The notes: generated by a model not told the origin, from the letters alone. Shown: positions 35,516 to 44,803, counted from the first letter of the stretch. The stretch: 64,000 bases of DNA from Streptomyces sp. L2 (GCF_004124325.1 NZ_QBDT01000001.1:2852001-2916000); one strand, 5' to 3'. Translations and numbers: made by a program.

Positions 35516-36604
35516 CTAGGCGGCGCAGGACGCGTTCGTCGGGCAGAAGGAGGACAGGGCGGTGGTGAGGGGGGTGCGGATCTGGTCGGCGGGGAGGTCT
35601 TCCGGGCCGCTGGAGCGGATCGCGTAGAGCGTGCCGTCGGGTGCCTGGAAGCGGTGGTCGATGACCTGCCGGGCGCCCTTGTCCTCGTCGTCGTAGCGGT
35701 ACGACAACTCCGCCCAGGTGTCCCCCGAGTCGCTGCCCCGGGCCTGGAAGCCGGGCTCGTGGGCGTAGCCGTAGCCGGGGTCGTTCTCGGCGAGGTCCAG
35801 GGACTCGGACGGGGTGGACTCGGACAGCTCGAAGATCTGCAGCTGGCGTCCGTCGGACGGGGAGTCGTAGTACACGACGGCCGCCTTCTCCCCCTGCTTC
35901 TGCCGCCGCGTCCAGCCCTCCGGGACGGCGAGGGTGTAGCCGACGGGGTCGGTGGTGAGGCGGTATCCGGCGGGGGTGGTGGGGGCGCCCGATGTCGTGG
36001 GGGCGCCCGGCGTGGTGGGGGTGGCTCCGGGGGTGGGGGTGCCGGCCGGCTCGCTGTCCGGTGCGGTGGTGGCCGTGACGGCGGTCGGCGGGGCGGAGGC
36101 ACCGGTGGTGCCGCTGCCGCCGCCGTGGTCCCGGCCGACGTACCAGACCCCGAGCCCGGAACCGAGGCCTACGACGACCATGGCGACGAGGAGCGCCGTA
36201 AGGCGGGCGTTGGCTCGGGCGCGGGTGGGAGTGGGGGCGGGGGCTGGCGCGCCGGGCTGGGGCGGGGCGTATGCCGGCGGTGGGGGCGGGGGTGGGCCGA
36301 CGTAGGTGTTGGCCGTGGACCAGCCGGGTGGGGGCAGGGGCGGAGCGTTGACCACGGTCGGGTCCGGCGCGGGGGGTGGCGGGTCGCCTCGGCGACGGTC
36401 GGCTTCGGCCGGGGTCGGCGTACGGGGCTGGTGCAAGGGCGGGGGCGGGATGTTGGTCAGGGGGCTGGTCGCCTTCGTCGTCTCCGTCTGGGGTGCCCTC
36501 TCCGCCTTCTCCTTGTCCTCCTCGGTGGGGGCGTGGCTGTCGACGACCGCCTCACCTGGCCGTTCCTGTCGGTCCCCGTCGTTTGCGTCATTCCCGTCGC
36601 TCAT
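35516..36604 (-). CDS. Single-pass membrane protein with Pro-rich cytoplasmic and Thr/Pro-rich outer linkers
   Basis: 362 aa. An acidic/polar N-terminus and a Pro-rich stretch (PPPPPPPAYAPP) precede one transmembrane helix (LTALLVAMVVVGLGSGLGVWYVG, ~134-156; shown as positions) and a Thr/Pro/Ala-rich linker. A folded extracellular domain from ~215 (GYTLAVPEGWTRRQKQGEKA, ARQVIDHRFQAPDGTLYAI) ends in two Cys (FCPTNASCAA). This layout is typical of Streptomyces proteins from kinase-associated or cell-wall loci. No specific function is recognised. Confidence 0.8.
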   Translation of the reverse strand: MSDGNDANDGDRQERPGEAVVDSHAPTEEDKEKAERAPQTETTKATSPLTNIPPPPLHQPRTPTPAEADRRRGDPPPPAPDPTVVNAPPLPPPGWSTANTYVGPPPPPPPAYAPPQPGAPAPAPTPTRARANARLTALLVAMVVVGLGSGLGVWYVGRDHGGGSGTTGASAPPTAVTATTAPDSEPAGTPTPGATPTTPGAPTTSGAPTTPAGYRLTTDPVGYTLAVPEGWTRRQKQGEKAAVVYYDSPSDGRQLQIFELSESTPSESLDLAENDPGYGYAHEPGFQARGSDSGDTWAELSYRYDDEDKGARQVIDHRFQAPDGTLYAIRSSGPEDLPADQIRTPLTTALSSFCPTNASCAA

Positions 36605-36784
36605 CGCGAACCCCCCGAATCACCGTTCCTGTGCTGCTTTTCGACGGTAGCGGCGAAATCGGGCGGGGGACCCTTCGGGGACGAAACCGGAGCGGACCGT
36701 TCGCGGGCGGGGCTGGAGTGAAGTGGGGTGGGGGTGCGGGAACTTGGGGGGTGATTACCCATCCCGGCCGGGTGCGCCGATGAC

Positions 36785-39700
36785 ATGGTTCAGGGCGTGA
36801 GCGAGCAGCGGACAGCCCTGAAGAGCGCGCCGTCACCGGCCGGCGTCGGACCGGTGGTGGTGGAGGACCCGGCCGGACTCCGGGACGTCGTCCTCGACGC
36901 GGTGCCCGAGGAGCCCTCGGCGCCGGACCCGGCCGACACCGGCACCCTGCGCCAACTGGCCTACCCCTTCCGCTCGCTCATCGCGGAGGCGGGATCCCTC
37001 GTGTGCCGACGGCCGCCCGCGGACCCCGGGGTCGATCTCGACGCGGTGTGGGCGGGCGTCGCGGGCGGTCTCGCCGAGCGGCTGGCCGATCTCGCCGGCC
37101 GGGTGCTGGTGCGGGAACTGGACGAGGCCCGTGCGGCGGGGCGGCTGCGCGGGCGCACCGCACGGGAGCGGTACCTCGACTTCCTCGGCGGTCTCGGTGG
37201 TCGCACCGCGCTCACCCGCCTCTTCGCCAGCTACCCGGTGCTGCCCGGCCTGCTCGCGCGGGAGGCGTACGGCACCGCGCAGGCCCTGGCCGAGCTGCTG
37301 GACCGGCTGCGTGCGGACCGGGCGGTGCTGGAGCACGGGCTGCTTCCCGACGCCGGCACCGCGCGGCTGACGGGGGTGGACCTCGGTGCCGGGGACCGGC
37401 ACGGGGGCGGCCGTTCGGTGGCGGTACTGCGGTTCTCCGACGGGCGGCGCCTGGTCTACAAGCCGCGTCCGCTCGGACTGCACCAGTGCTGGAACGGCCT
37501 GCTGGACTGGTTCCGTACGGCCCTGCCGGACCTCGCGCCGCGCGGCGTGACCGTCCTGCCCCGGGGCGACTACGGCTGGGCCGAGTTCGTGACGCCCGCG
37601 CCCTGCGCCGACGAGGCCGAGGTGGCGCTGTTCTACCGGCGTCAGGGTGCGCTGCTGGCACTGTGCCACGCCATCGACGCGACCGATCTGCACGCGGAGA
37701 ACGTCATCGCCTGCGGCGCGCACCCCGTCGTCGTCGATGTGGAGACGCTGTTCCATCCGGCCTGGCAGCCCCGTACCGACGTCGGTGACGATCCGGCGCC
37801 GGCCGCCCTGGACGACTCGGTCGCGCGGACCGGGCTGCTGCCGTGGCTGCTGTCGACGGACGCCGGGGACGTGGACGTGTCCGCGTTCGGCGGGGGCGGC
37901 CCGGACGCTGCCGCGCTGAGCGTGCGGGACTGGGCCGGGCTCGGCACGGACACCCTGCGCCTGGTACGGCGGCCCGCTCCCGCTCCCGGCGGCGCCAACC
38001 GGCCCACACTGCACGGCCGTACCGTCGAACCACTGGACCACGGCGACAGCCTGCGCGCCGGCTTCGCGCTGGGCTACCGCGCGGTGCTGGCCGGCGCCGA
38101 GGAACTGACCGGTGCGGACGGCGTACTCGCACGCTTCGCCGGGCAGCCGACGCGCGTCGTGATGCGCCCTTCGCACGTCTACGCCACGATGCTGGCCGAG
38201 TCCGTCGCCCCGGAACACCTCGCCTCCCGCGAGGCCCACGTCGCCGCCTTCGCCGGCCTCACCGCCGAGACCGGGCTCCCCCACCTGCGGGAACTGGAGC
38301 CGTACGAGCGTGCCGACCTCCTCGGCGGCGACCTGCCCCTCTTCACCGGCCGCACCGACGGCCGCCTCCTCACCACCTCCCGCGGCGAGCCCCTCCCCTT
38401 CACCCCGGCCGCCTCCGGCCTCGAAGCCGCCCACGCCAAGATCGCCCGCATGTCCCCGTCCGACCTCGCCCAACAGGACTGGGTGATCGCGGCGACCTTG
38501 GCGACAAAGGGGGACAGGGAGTGCCGGCGCCTGACAACCCTGGCCAAGGACAACTTCCCTAGGGGCGCGGGGCAAGACATCATGCGGCTCCGCCGCGCGG
38601 GCGCGACCAGCCACGACGGCGCCGCGGCTACCCGGCACACCCCAGCCCAAGACGCCCTGGTCCTAGCCCGCCAACTCGCCGAAGGCCTCCTCACCCGGGC
38701 CGAACACAACGCGACCCGCACCAACTGGATCGGGCTGGAGACCCTGGACGACGGCGCCTCCTGGACCGTCGCCCAGCTCGGCGGCGGACTCGCCGACGGC
38801 TACACCGGCACCGCCCTCTTCCTGGCCCAACTCGGCGCGCTCACCGGCGTAGAGCGGTACAGCGCCGTCGCCGCGCACGCCGCACGGGCGCTGCCGGACC
38901 TGGTCGGCGCGCTGGCCCGGTACCCGGTGCTGGCCCAAGGGGTCGGCCCCGGCGGCTACTTCGGGCTGGGCGGTATCTGCTACGGCCTCGTCCGGCTGGC
39001 CGGACTCCTGGACGACGACGCCCTGCGCGCGGCGCTCCGGCCGGCCCTGGCCGCCCTGGCCGCGGCGGCCGACGCCCCCGACCAGGATCTCGGTGTGGGC
39101 AATGGTCTGGCCGGCGGACTCGCCGCGCTGCACGCCGTGCACACCGAGACCGGTGATCCCGAAGCCGCCCGCCTCGCGGACAAGTTCGCCGCTCGGCTGG
39201 CCGAGGCCGTGGACGCCGGGCAGGGTGACGGGGAGCCCGGCTTCCTCAGCGGCGCCGCGGGGGTGCGGTGGGCGCTGGGGCTGCGGGAGGGGGGCGGGAT
39301 ACGTCCCGGCGGCGGGCGCGGAGCTTCCCGCGCCGGCGCCGGGACACCGTCGGCCGCGTTCACTCGTCCGGGGGGCGACCCGGACGAGTGGGCGGCCGAC
39401 GGCGGGGGCTCGGGGGAGCTGGGCTGGTGCCGGGGGCGGGCGGGCGCGGTGCTCGCCCTGGGCGGCGAGGCGGCGGGTACGCCCCTGGCCCACCGGTTCC
39501 TCGGCGCGGTCGCCGACCGGCCTCCCCTGGCCGACCAGTCGCTCTGCCACGGTGAACTCGGCGTGGTGGAGGCTCTGATCGAGCTGGAGCAGTCCGGCCG
39601 GCCGGGCGCGCGACGGCTCCGTCTGGCAACCGGCGGGCGCCTGATCGAGGCGGTCGAGCGGGACGGCGCGCGCTGCGCCACCCCGGACCACGTTGCCACG

Positions 39701-39808
39701 CCCGGCCTGCTGTACGGCACGGCGGGCATCGGCTACGGCCTGCTCCGGCTGTACGACCCCGGGGAGGTCCCCTCGGTCCTCCTGCTGCGCCCCGGCCGCC
39801 CCCACTGA
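36785..39808 (+). CDS. Class II lanthipeptide synthetase (LanM)
   Basis: 1007 aa. The N-terminal DUF4135 dehydratase (~60-560) has KPRPLGLHQCWNGLLDWF, TDLHAENVIA and DVETLFHP, the kinase-like phosphorylation/elimination motifs. The C-terminal LanC domain has zinc ligands Cys882 (GWCRG) and Cys921-His922 (LCHGE). Residues ~593-615 between the two domains are encoded by a dispersed repeat. ATG 36785 is used; the GTG at 36797 is an alternative. A 67-aa peptide gene follows 59 bp later. No ordinary CCxxT-type precursor is adjacent. Confidence 0.88.
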   Translation: MVQGVSEQRTALKSAPSPAGVGPVVVEDPAGLRDVVLDAVPEEPSAPDPADTGTLRQLAYPFRSLIAEAGSLVCRRPPADPGVDLDAVWAGVAGGLAERLADLAGRVLVRELDEARAAGRLRGRTARERYLDFLGGLGGRTALTRLFASYPVLPGLLAREAYGTAQALAELLDRLRADRAVLEHGLLPDAGTARLTGVDLGAGDRHGGGRSVAVLRFSDGRRLVYKPRPLGLHQCWNGLLDWFRTALPDLAPRGVTVLPRGDYGWAEFVTPAPCADEAEVALFYRRQGALLALCHAIDATDLHAENVIACGAHPVVVDVETLFHPAWQPRTDVGDDPAPAALDDSVARTGLLPWLLSTDAGDVDVSAFGGGGPDAAALSVRDWAGLGTDTLRLVRRPAPAPGGANRPTLHGRTVEPLDHGDSLRAGFALGYRAVLAGAEELTGADGVLARFAGQPTRVVMRPSHVYATMLAESVAPEHLASREAHVAAFAGLTAETGLPHLRELEPYERADLLGGDLPLFTGRTDGRLLTTSRGEPLPFTPAASGLEAAHAKIARMSPSDLAQQDWVIAATLATKGDRECRRLTTLAKDNFPRGAGQDIMRLRRAGATSHDGAAATRHTPAQDALVLARQLAEGLLTRAEHNATRTNWIGLETLDDGASWTVAQLGGGLADGYTGTALFLAQLGALTGVERYSAVAAHAARALPDLVGALARYPVLAQGVGPGGYFGLGGICYGLVRLAGLLDDDALRAALRPALAALAAAADAPDQDLGVGNGLAGGLAALHAVHTETGDPEAARLADKFAARLAEAVDAGQGDGEPGFLSGAAGVRWALGLREGGGIRPGGGRGASRAGAGTPSAAFTRPGGDPDEWAADGGGSGELGWCRGRAGAVLALGGEAAGTPLAHRFLGAVADRPPLADQSLCHGELGVVEALIELEQSGRPGARRLRLATGGRLIEAVERDGARCATPDHVATPGLLYGTAGIGYGLLRLYDPGEVPSVLLLRPGRPH
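38561..38628. repeat. Dispersed repeat in frame inside lanM
   Basis: It matches the reverse complement of 13585-13652 over ~68 bp, differing mainly in about 10 central positions (AAGACATC versus TGTGTTCAT) and single bases. It encodes MRLRRAGATSHDGAAA in the interdomain linker. Confidence 0.8.
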
Positions 39809-39867
39809 CGTACCGACAACTACCAGCACACGGACAACACACGCACATAAAACCGGAAGGAATCGCC

Positions 39868-40071
39868 ATGGACGAGAACATGATGAACGAGTCGGAGTAC
39901 ACCCCGGCCGAGGAGTCCCTCGACGAGGCCGAGGCGGGGAACGGTGCCGGGACAGAGGCCGCGGCGCGCAGGCGGCGGTCGAGAATCCTGGCCGGGCTGA
40001 CCGTGGGGGCGTGCGTGCTCGGCGCGAGCGCGGCCGGCTTCCCGACCCCGACGATCGTCAGCATCCGCTGA
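39868..40071 (+). CDS. 67-aa peptide downstream of lanM (candidate unusual precursor)
   Basis: The ATG has a strong AAGGA site 6 nt upstream. Residues 1-32 are acidic and polar (DENMMNESEYTPAEESLDEA), followed by a basic RRRR stretch (34-38) and a hydrophobic C-terminus (ILAGLTVGACVLGASAAG, then FPTPTIVSIR). Only one Cys (residue 49), two Ser and three Thr lie after the Arg stretch. A leader/core reading with cleavage at the Arg run is possible; a small membrane peptide is the alternative. Its stop codon is the first unit of a ~19.5-bp tandem repeat. Confidence 0.65.
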   Translation: MDENMMNESEYTPAEESLDEAEAGNGAGTEAAARRRRSRILAGLTVGACVLGASAAGFPTPTIVSIR

Positions 40072-40169
40072 AAGGGCTCAGCACCACTGAGAAGCTTCGG
40101 CAGCCGCTGAGGAGTTCCAGTAAGCCGTTGAGCGCCACGCAGCCGCTGAAGAGTCCCAGCATCCGCTGA
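40061..40169. repeat. Six degenerate tandem units with ~19.5-bp period
   Basis: GC(A/G)xCCGCTGA-like starts occur at 40061, 40081, 40100, 40120, 40139 and 40159 (spacing 20, 19, 20, 19, 20). The first overlaps the peptide gene's last codons. No reading frame is conserved across units. Confidence 0.75.
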
Positions 40170-40202
40170 AGACGCGGCAGCGGCACACGCACGGCACCGC
40201 GA

Positions 40203-40251
40203 AAGGCCCCGGCAGGTCCGGTCTCCACGGAGGCGGGACCGCCGGGGCCTT
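40203..40251 (+). terminator. Terminator after the lanM/peptide unit
   Basis: AAGGCCCCGGC pairs with GCCGGGGCCTT; an inner GGTCC/GGACC extends the stem. Confidence 0.8.
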
Positions 40252-40291
40252 CGCCAACCCCGGGAATTGTGGCGGACGTTACAATCCGCGC

Positions 40292-43237
40292 ATGCGTACC
40301 CGTGCAGCCGTCCTGGTGGGACGGTCGAGTGAACTCGCGACACTGGGCACGTATGTGGACGACGCCCGGCGGAGCAGGGGCGGTGCCGTGTTCCTCGCGG
40401 GCGAGCCCGGTATCGGCAAGTCCCGTCTGCTGCGGGAGGCGCTGGACTCGGCGTCGGCCGCCGGGATGCCGGTGCTGCGGGGCCGGGGCAGCAGTACGGG
40501 GCCGGCCGTGCCGTTCCGGCCGCTGGCCGAGGCCCTGCTGTCGGCCACCCGGGGCGGCCTGGACCCGGCCCGGTGGGCGGACCTCGGCCCGTACCGTCCC
40601 GTTCTCGGCAGGCTCGTACCGGAGTGGGCCGAGCGGGAGGAACCGCGCGGTGACGCCTCGCTGGTGGTGCTGGCGGAGGGAATCCTGCGCCTGACCACCC
40701 TGGCGGGCCGGGAGCACGGCTGTGTGCTGGCCCTGGAGGATCTGCACGAGGCGGACCCGGAGACCCTCGCCGTCGTCGAGTACCTGGCCGGGAACCTCGC
40801 CGGGCAGCCGGTGCTGCTGCTGGCCACGCTGCGCTCCGGGGCGGGCGGCGCGGCGGTGCTGGCCGACGAGCTGACCCGGCGCGGCGACGGCACCGTACTG
40901 ACGCTTCCCCGGCTGGACCGGCCGCAGGTGCACGCGTTGATGGCCACCTGTCTGGAGACGCGCCCGGAGTGCCTGTCCGACGGGGCGTCGGAGCGGGTGT
41001 GGCAGGACAGCGGCGGCAACCCGCTCATGGTCGAGGAACTGCTGCACAGCATGATCACCTCGGGTGACCTGGTGGACGACGAGGGGGTGTGGCGGCCGGC
41101 CGGGACCGCCGTGGCCGCCGTGCCACCGACGCTGCTGCGGGTGATCGGCGCCCGCGCCGACCGGCTCGGGGACGAGGTCACCCGCCTGCTGTCGGTGGCC
41201 GCCCTGCTGGGCCGGCGGTTTCCGCTCACGCTGGTCCGCCGCGTCCTGGGCCTGCCGGACCACGCGCTGCTCGGTGAGGTCCGCTCGGCGGTCGAGGCGC
41301 AGTTGCTCGTGCGGGACGAACACCAGCCGGGCTGGTACGCGTTCGCGCACCCGCTCGCCCTGGAGGCGCTGCGCGGCCGGCTCGCCGCGGACGAACTGAC
41401 CGCGCTGGCACGGCGGGCGGCCGAGGAGACGGAAGCCGCGCATCCCGGCCTGCCGGGCGAGTGGTGCCAGTTGGCGGCCCGGTTGCGGGAGTTCGCGGGT
41501 GAGCCGGTGGAGGCGGCGCGGCTGTACGTCGAGTGCGGGCGCCGGGCGACCGCGGATGGGGCACCGGGTTCGGCGACGGCGGTGCTGCGGCGGGCCCGGG
41601 CCACCCTCGCGCAAGCTCGCGGCGGCAGCGCGCACCACGAGGTGCGGCGCGATCTGCTGGAGGCGCTGCTGCACGCGCTCGCCGAGGACGGCCAGTTCGA
41701 GCAGGCGGTGGGTGTGGTCGACGAGCTGACGCTGTACGCGCCGGGCGACCGCGCCCGGCGGATCGACCGGCACATCCGGCTGGCCTGGGCGGCACAGGTC
41801 TCCGGGCACTGGGCGGAGGGGCACGCGCAGGTGACGGCGGCCCGCGAGCTGGCCCCCGGGGTGGCCGGCCCGGAGCAGCTGGCCGCGCTGGACGCGGTCG
41901 CCGCCTACCTGGCGATCCTGAGTCCGGCGCCCGACCGGCTCGACCAGTGCGACCGGCTGGCGCGCAGCGCGGTGGAGCTGGCGGCGGGCGTTCCGCTGCC
42001 GTCGGTGATCTGCCAGGGCTGGTACGCCATCGGGTACGCCGCCCGGGAGCGGGACCTGGCCGAGTCGGACGCGTGTTTCCGGCGGGCGCTGGAAGCGGCG
42101 GTGGCACACCGGCTGCCGATGTGGCGCAACTACGCGCTGACCGGTCTCGGCGGGAACGCCTGGCTGGCCGAGGGGGACGCCGGGCCGTTGCGGCACGCGC
42201 ACGCCGAGATGCTGCGCTGCGGTGCCATCGGGCTCGCCCAGAACGCGGCGGCGGTGCTGGGCCTGAGCGCCGTCCTGGCCGGTGAGTTCGAGCGCGCCGA
42301 GCGGGAGCTGGCCGCGTGCCTGGCGGAGAGCCGGCGGCTGCAGCTGGTCGCGGTGACCCACTACGTGCTGACCTCGCGGGTGGTCCTGGCGGCGCACCGG
42401 GGGCGGCGGGAGGAGATGCGGGCGGCGCTCGACGAGTTCACCGCGCTCGCCGGGGACGAGTCGGCGGAGGCGTCGCAGGTGCACGGGCTCGGCGCCGCGT
42501 TCTGCGCCCTGCTGGAGGAGGACCGGCCGGCGGCGGAGCAGGAGCTGGCCCGGGTGACGGCCGAGCGGAGCCGCCGGCAGACCCCGTTCCACCTCGACGG
42601 ACAGCACGGCCTCGGGGTCCTGCTCGACGTGCTCGCCGGGCGGGCCGGCGAGGAGCGGGTGCGGTCCGTCGCGGCCACCAACAGCGGCCGGATGCGGTGG
42701 AACCGGCACTTCCTGGCGCTGGCGGAGGCGGTGCTGGCCGGCCGGGGCGGGCAGGCGGAGGCGGTGACGGCGGCGATGGCCCGCGCCGGCGCGGCGGGCC
42801 GGGTGTTCGGCATGGCGCGCTGCCTGGGGCTGCGGCTGGTCGCCGAACCGGCGGCGGTCGAGGGCTGGGGCGAGCCGAAGGCATGGCTGCGGGAGGCCGA
42901 GGAGCACTTCCACCAGGCCGGCGTGGGCCCGGTGGCCGCCGCCTGCCGCACCCTGCTGCGCCGGCTCGGCGAACCGGTACGGCAGCGCCGGTCCGGCACC
43001 GAACGCATCCCCGAGCCGTTGCGCCAACGGGGTTTGACGGCACGGGAGTACGAGGTGCTGGAGCTCATGCCGGAACGCCTCGGCAACAAGGCGCTGGCCG
43101 CCCGTCTGCACATCTCCCCGCGTACGGCGGAGAAGCACGTGGCCAGTCTCCTGCAGAAGACCGGCCTCCCGGACCGGGACACCCTCTTCGACCGGGCCCG
43201 CGAACTGCTCTCGCGCGGGGTGCCGGGGGCCTCTTGA
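40292..43237 (+). CDS. Large LuxR-type (LAL) ATP-binding regulator
   Basis: 981 aa. The N-terminal AAA module has Walker A GEPGIGKS at 37-44 and CVLALEDLHEADPETLAVV as the Walker B region. A long helical TPR-like middle follows, then a C-terminal LuxR helix-turn-helix (LTAREYEVLELMPERLGNKALAARLHISPRTAEKHV, cited in part). LALs usually activate natural-product clusters. It is the best candidate for the activator of the shared promoter box, but the XRE gene at 45912 is an alternative. Confidence 0.88.
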   Translation: MRTRAAVLVGRSSELATLGTYVDDARRSRGGAVFLAGEPGIGKSRLLREALDSASAAGMPVLRGRGSSTGPAVPFRPLAEALLSATRGGLDPARWADLGPYRPVLGRLVPEWAEREEPRGDASLVVLAEGILRLTTLAGREHGCVLALEDLHEADPETLAVVEYLAGNLAGQPVLLLATLRSGAGGAAVLADELTRRGDGTVLTLPRLDRPQVHALMATCLETRPECLSDGASERVWQDSGGNPLMVEELLHSMITSGDLVDDEGVWRPAGTAVAAVPPTLLRVIGARADRLGDEVTRLLSVAALLGRRFPLTLVRRVLGLPDHALLGEVRSAVEAQLLVRDEHQPGWYAFAHPLALEALRGRLAADELTALARRAAEETEAAHPGLPGEWCQLAARLREFAGEPVEAARLYVECGRRATADGAPGSATAVLRRARATLAQARGGSAHHEVRRDLLEALLHALAEDGQFEQAVGVVDELTLYAPGDRARRIDRHIRLAWAAQVSGHWAEGHAQVTAARELAPGVAGPEQLAALDAVAAYLAILSPAPDRLDQCDRLARSAVELAAGVPLPSVICQGWYAIGYAARERDLAESDACFRRALEAAVAHRLPMWRNYALTGLGGNAWLAEGDAGPLRHAHAEMLRCGAIGLAQNAAAVLGLSAVLAGEFERAERELAACLAESRRLQLVAVTHYVLTSRVVLAAHRGRREEMRAALDEFTALAGDESAEASQVHGLGAAFCALLEEDRPAAEQELARVTAERSRRQTPFHLDGQHGLGVLLDVLAGRAGEERVRSVAATNSGRMRWNRHFLALAEAVLAGRGGQAEAVTAAMARAGAAGRVFGMARCLGLRLVAEPAAVEGWGEPKAWLREAEEHFHQAGVGPVAAACRTLLRRLGEPVRQRRSGTERIPEPLRQRGLTAREYEVLELMPERLGNKALAARLHISPRTAEKHVASLLQKTGLPDRDTLFDRARELLSRGVPGAS

Positions 43238-43361
43238 GGACCTGCTGACCACGGCGGCCCGAATCTGGGGCCAGTTCCCCCATGTTTCGGGGGGCGGTGC
43301 GCCGGAGGATGGACGCGTCCGAAGCGCAGGGACGGGCAGGGACGCGTAGGAGGGGGCTGTC

Positions 43362-44699
43362 GTGGCACTCGGCGAGACGGTGGGGTTGTGGCCGGGCAGG
43401 CGGGGACTGAGGGGGGCGCGGCCGGGCACGCTCGCGGCGCCGCCGTTCCCCGATGTCCGCGATTTCCGGCCGCGGACCGCGCCCCCGGCCCACCGGGCGG
43501 CCGTGGTGGACCTCGCGCTGTGGACCGTGGGCGCCGGCCGGGACGCGGTGGCGCCGAGCGTCGCCGGCCGCGCTGTGCCGGGGGCGCTCCCCGACCCCGC
43601 CGGCCGCGTCGGCCACGCTCTGCCGGGGGCGCTTCCCGGCCCCGCAAACCCCGCCCATCCCGCATGCCCCGCCCATCCCGCATGCCCCGCCCATCCCGCA
43701 TGCCCTGGCGCCCCGCTCGACGCGGCCCGGGAGGCGTTGCGGCGGGGCCGGTACGCCGAGGCCGCCGCGTCGGCACGGCGGGCGCTGTGGACCGGGCGGG
43801 AGCCGGAACGGGCCGAGGCGCTGTGGACCGGGCGGGAGCCGGAACGGGCCGAGGCGCTGCGGATCCTGGCCGTCGCCCTGTGGCAGGGCCCCGAGCCGGT
43901 GTCGGCCGCCGTGTTCCGGCTCAGGACCCTGTGGGCGGAGCACGCCGACGGCCGGCCGGCGGCCCGACTGGTCCTCGCCGGCCCACTGGCGATACTGCAC
44001 GCCATGCGGGAACGCGGACCCGAAGCGCGGGCCGCGCTGGCCGAGGCCCGCGCCGCCGCGGCGGAGGTCGACTGCGCGGGCGGAGCCGTCCTGCTGCCGC
44101 TCCTGACGGCCGAGGTCGAATCGCTGGCCGGCCACCACGACCGCTCCCTCCACCTGCTGGAGGAGGCGGCGCAGGCAGCGGCCCCGCTCGGCCTCGAACG
44201 CCTGCGGCAAGCGGTGGACCGTGCGGTCGTACGACGGCGGGGGGAGCTGTACCCGGAGGGCGTACGGCGGGTGGAGGACACGGCCCCGGCAGGCGTACAG
44301 CGGCGGCCTGTGGACGTGGCCTCCGTGGGCGTACGACAGTGGGACGCGGACCCGGCCGGCGGACGGCAGCCGGTGGAGATGGACCCGGGAGGTGTACGGC
44401 GGCTCGGGGACGGCTGCCGGCCCGGGGAAACCGGTGGGGCCGAGCGTGAGGTGGGCCGGGGTCGGCTCGCGGAGGCGGTCGCGGCGGCGGACCGGGCCGT
44501 GGCCGAGGCGGTGGTGACCGATTCCCCGGTCGCGGAAGCGCTGGCCCGGCTGGACCGGGCGGAGGCGCTGCGGTGGGCCGGCCGCCCGGAGGACGCGCGC
44601 CGGGAGGTGTGCCTGGCCGGTCTGTGTTTCGCCCGCAAGGGCCACGTTCCCGGGGTGAGCCGGGCGGCGGCGCGGCACGCGGCACTGGCGTCCGCCTGA
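43362..44699 (+). CDS. Ala/Arg-rich TPR-like protein with internal tandem repeats
   Basis: 445 aa from a GTG with AGGAGG 9 nt upstream. There is no DNA-binding domain. Residues ~97-114 are three perfect PAHPAC units and ~141-164 are two perfect ALWTGREPERAE units. The rest is helical, similar in flavour to the TPR part of LAL regulators (AREALRRGRYAEAAASARRAL, EALRWAGRPEDARREV). It could be a partner of the LAL regulator or a decayed relative. Its first ~110 residues are low complexity. Confidence 0.65.
   Translation: MALGETVGLWPGRRGLRGARPGTLAAPPFPDVRDFRPRTAPPAHRAAVVDLALWTVGAGRDAVAPSVAGRAVPGALPDPAGRVGHALPGALPGPANPAHPACPAHPACPAHPACPGAPLDAAREALRRGRYAEAAASARRALWTGREPERAEALWTGREPERAEALRILAVALWQGPEPVSAAVFRLRTLWAEHADGRPAARLVLAGPLAILHAMRERGPEARAALAEARAAAAEVDCAGGAVLLPLLTAEVESLAGHHDRSLHLLEEAAQAAAPLGLERLRQAVDRAVVRRRGELYPEGVRRVEDTAPAGVQRRPVDVASVGVRQWDADPAGGRQPVEMDPGGVRRLGDGCRPGETGGAEREVGRGRLAEAVAAADRAVAEAVVTDSPVAEALARLDRAEALRWAGRPEDARREVCLAGLCFARKGHVPGVSRAAARHAALASA
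43651..43704. repeat. Three perfect 18-bp tandem units (in frame)
   Basis: CCGCCCATCCCGCATGCC repeated exactly three times, coding PAHPAC-type hexapeptides. Confidence 0.9.
43782..43853. repeat. Two perfect 36-bp tandem units (in frame)
   Basis: Units 43782-43817 and 43818-43853 are identical (each begins GCGCTGTGGACCGGGCGGGA) and encode ALWTGREPERAE twice. Confidence 0.9.
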
Positions 44700-44734
44700 C
44701 CGGCTGACCGTATTCACACCTACCTACGCACGCT

Positions 44735-44771
44735 TGAGGGGCAGGAGGCCTGTCGGCCCTCCTGCCCCTCA
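44735..44771. terminator. Bidirectional terminator between the TPR-like gene and the precursor genes
   Basis: TGAGGGGCAGGAGG pairs exactly with CCTCCTGCCCCTCA around a 9-nt loop. Confidence 0.85.
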
Positions 44772-44803
44772 GTGTTCGTCGCCCCCCGGTGGCGCCCCGT
44801 CGG

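Noticed and set aside
40061..40169. CRISPR-like or iteron array (plasmid origin)
   Set aside because: Repeats are degenerate, there are no spacers, and no replication gene is near; the context is the end of a lanM unit.
40058..44638. A 1526-codon open frame on the minus strand antisense to the LAL and TPR-like genes
   Set aside because: High-GC DNA keeps antisense frames open; its product is Arg/Ser/Pro-rich with no domain, while the plus strand encodes clear ATPase and HTH motifs.
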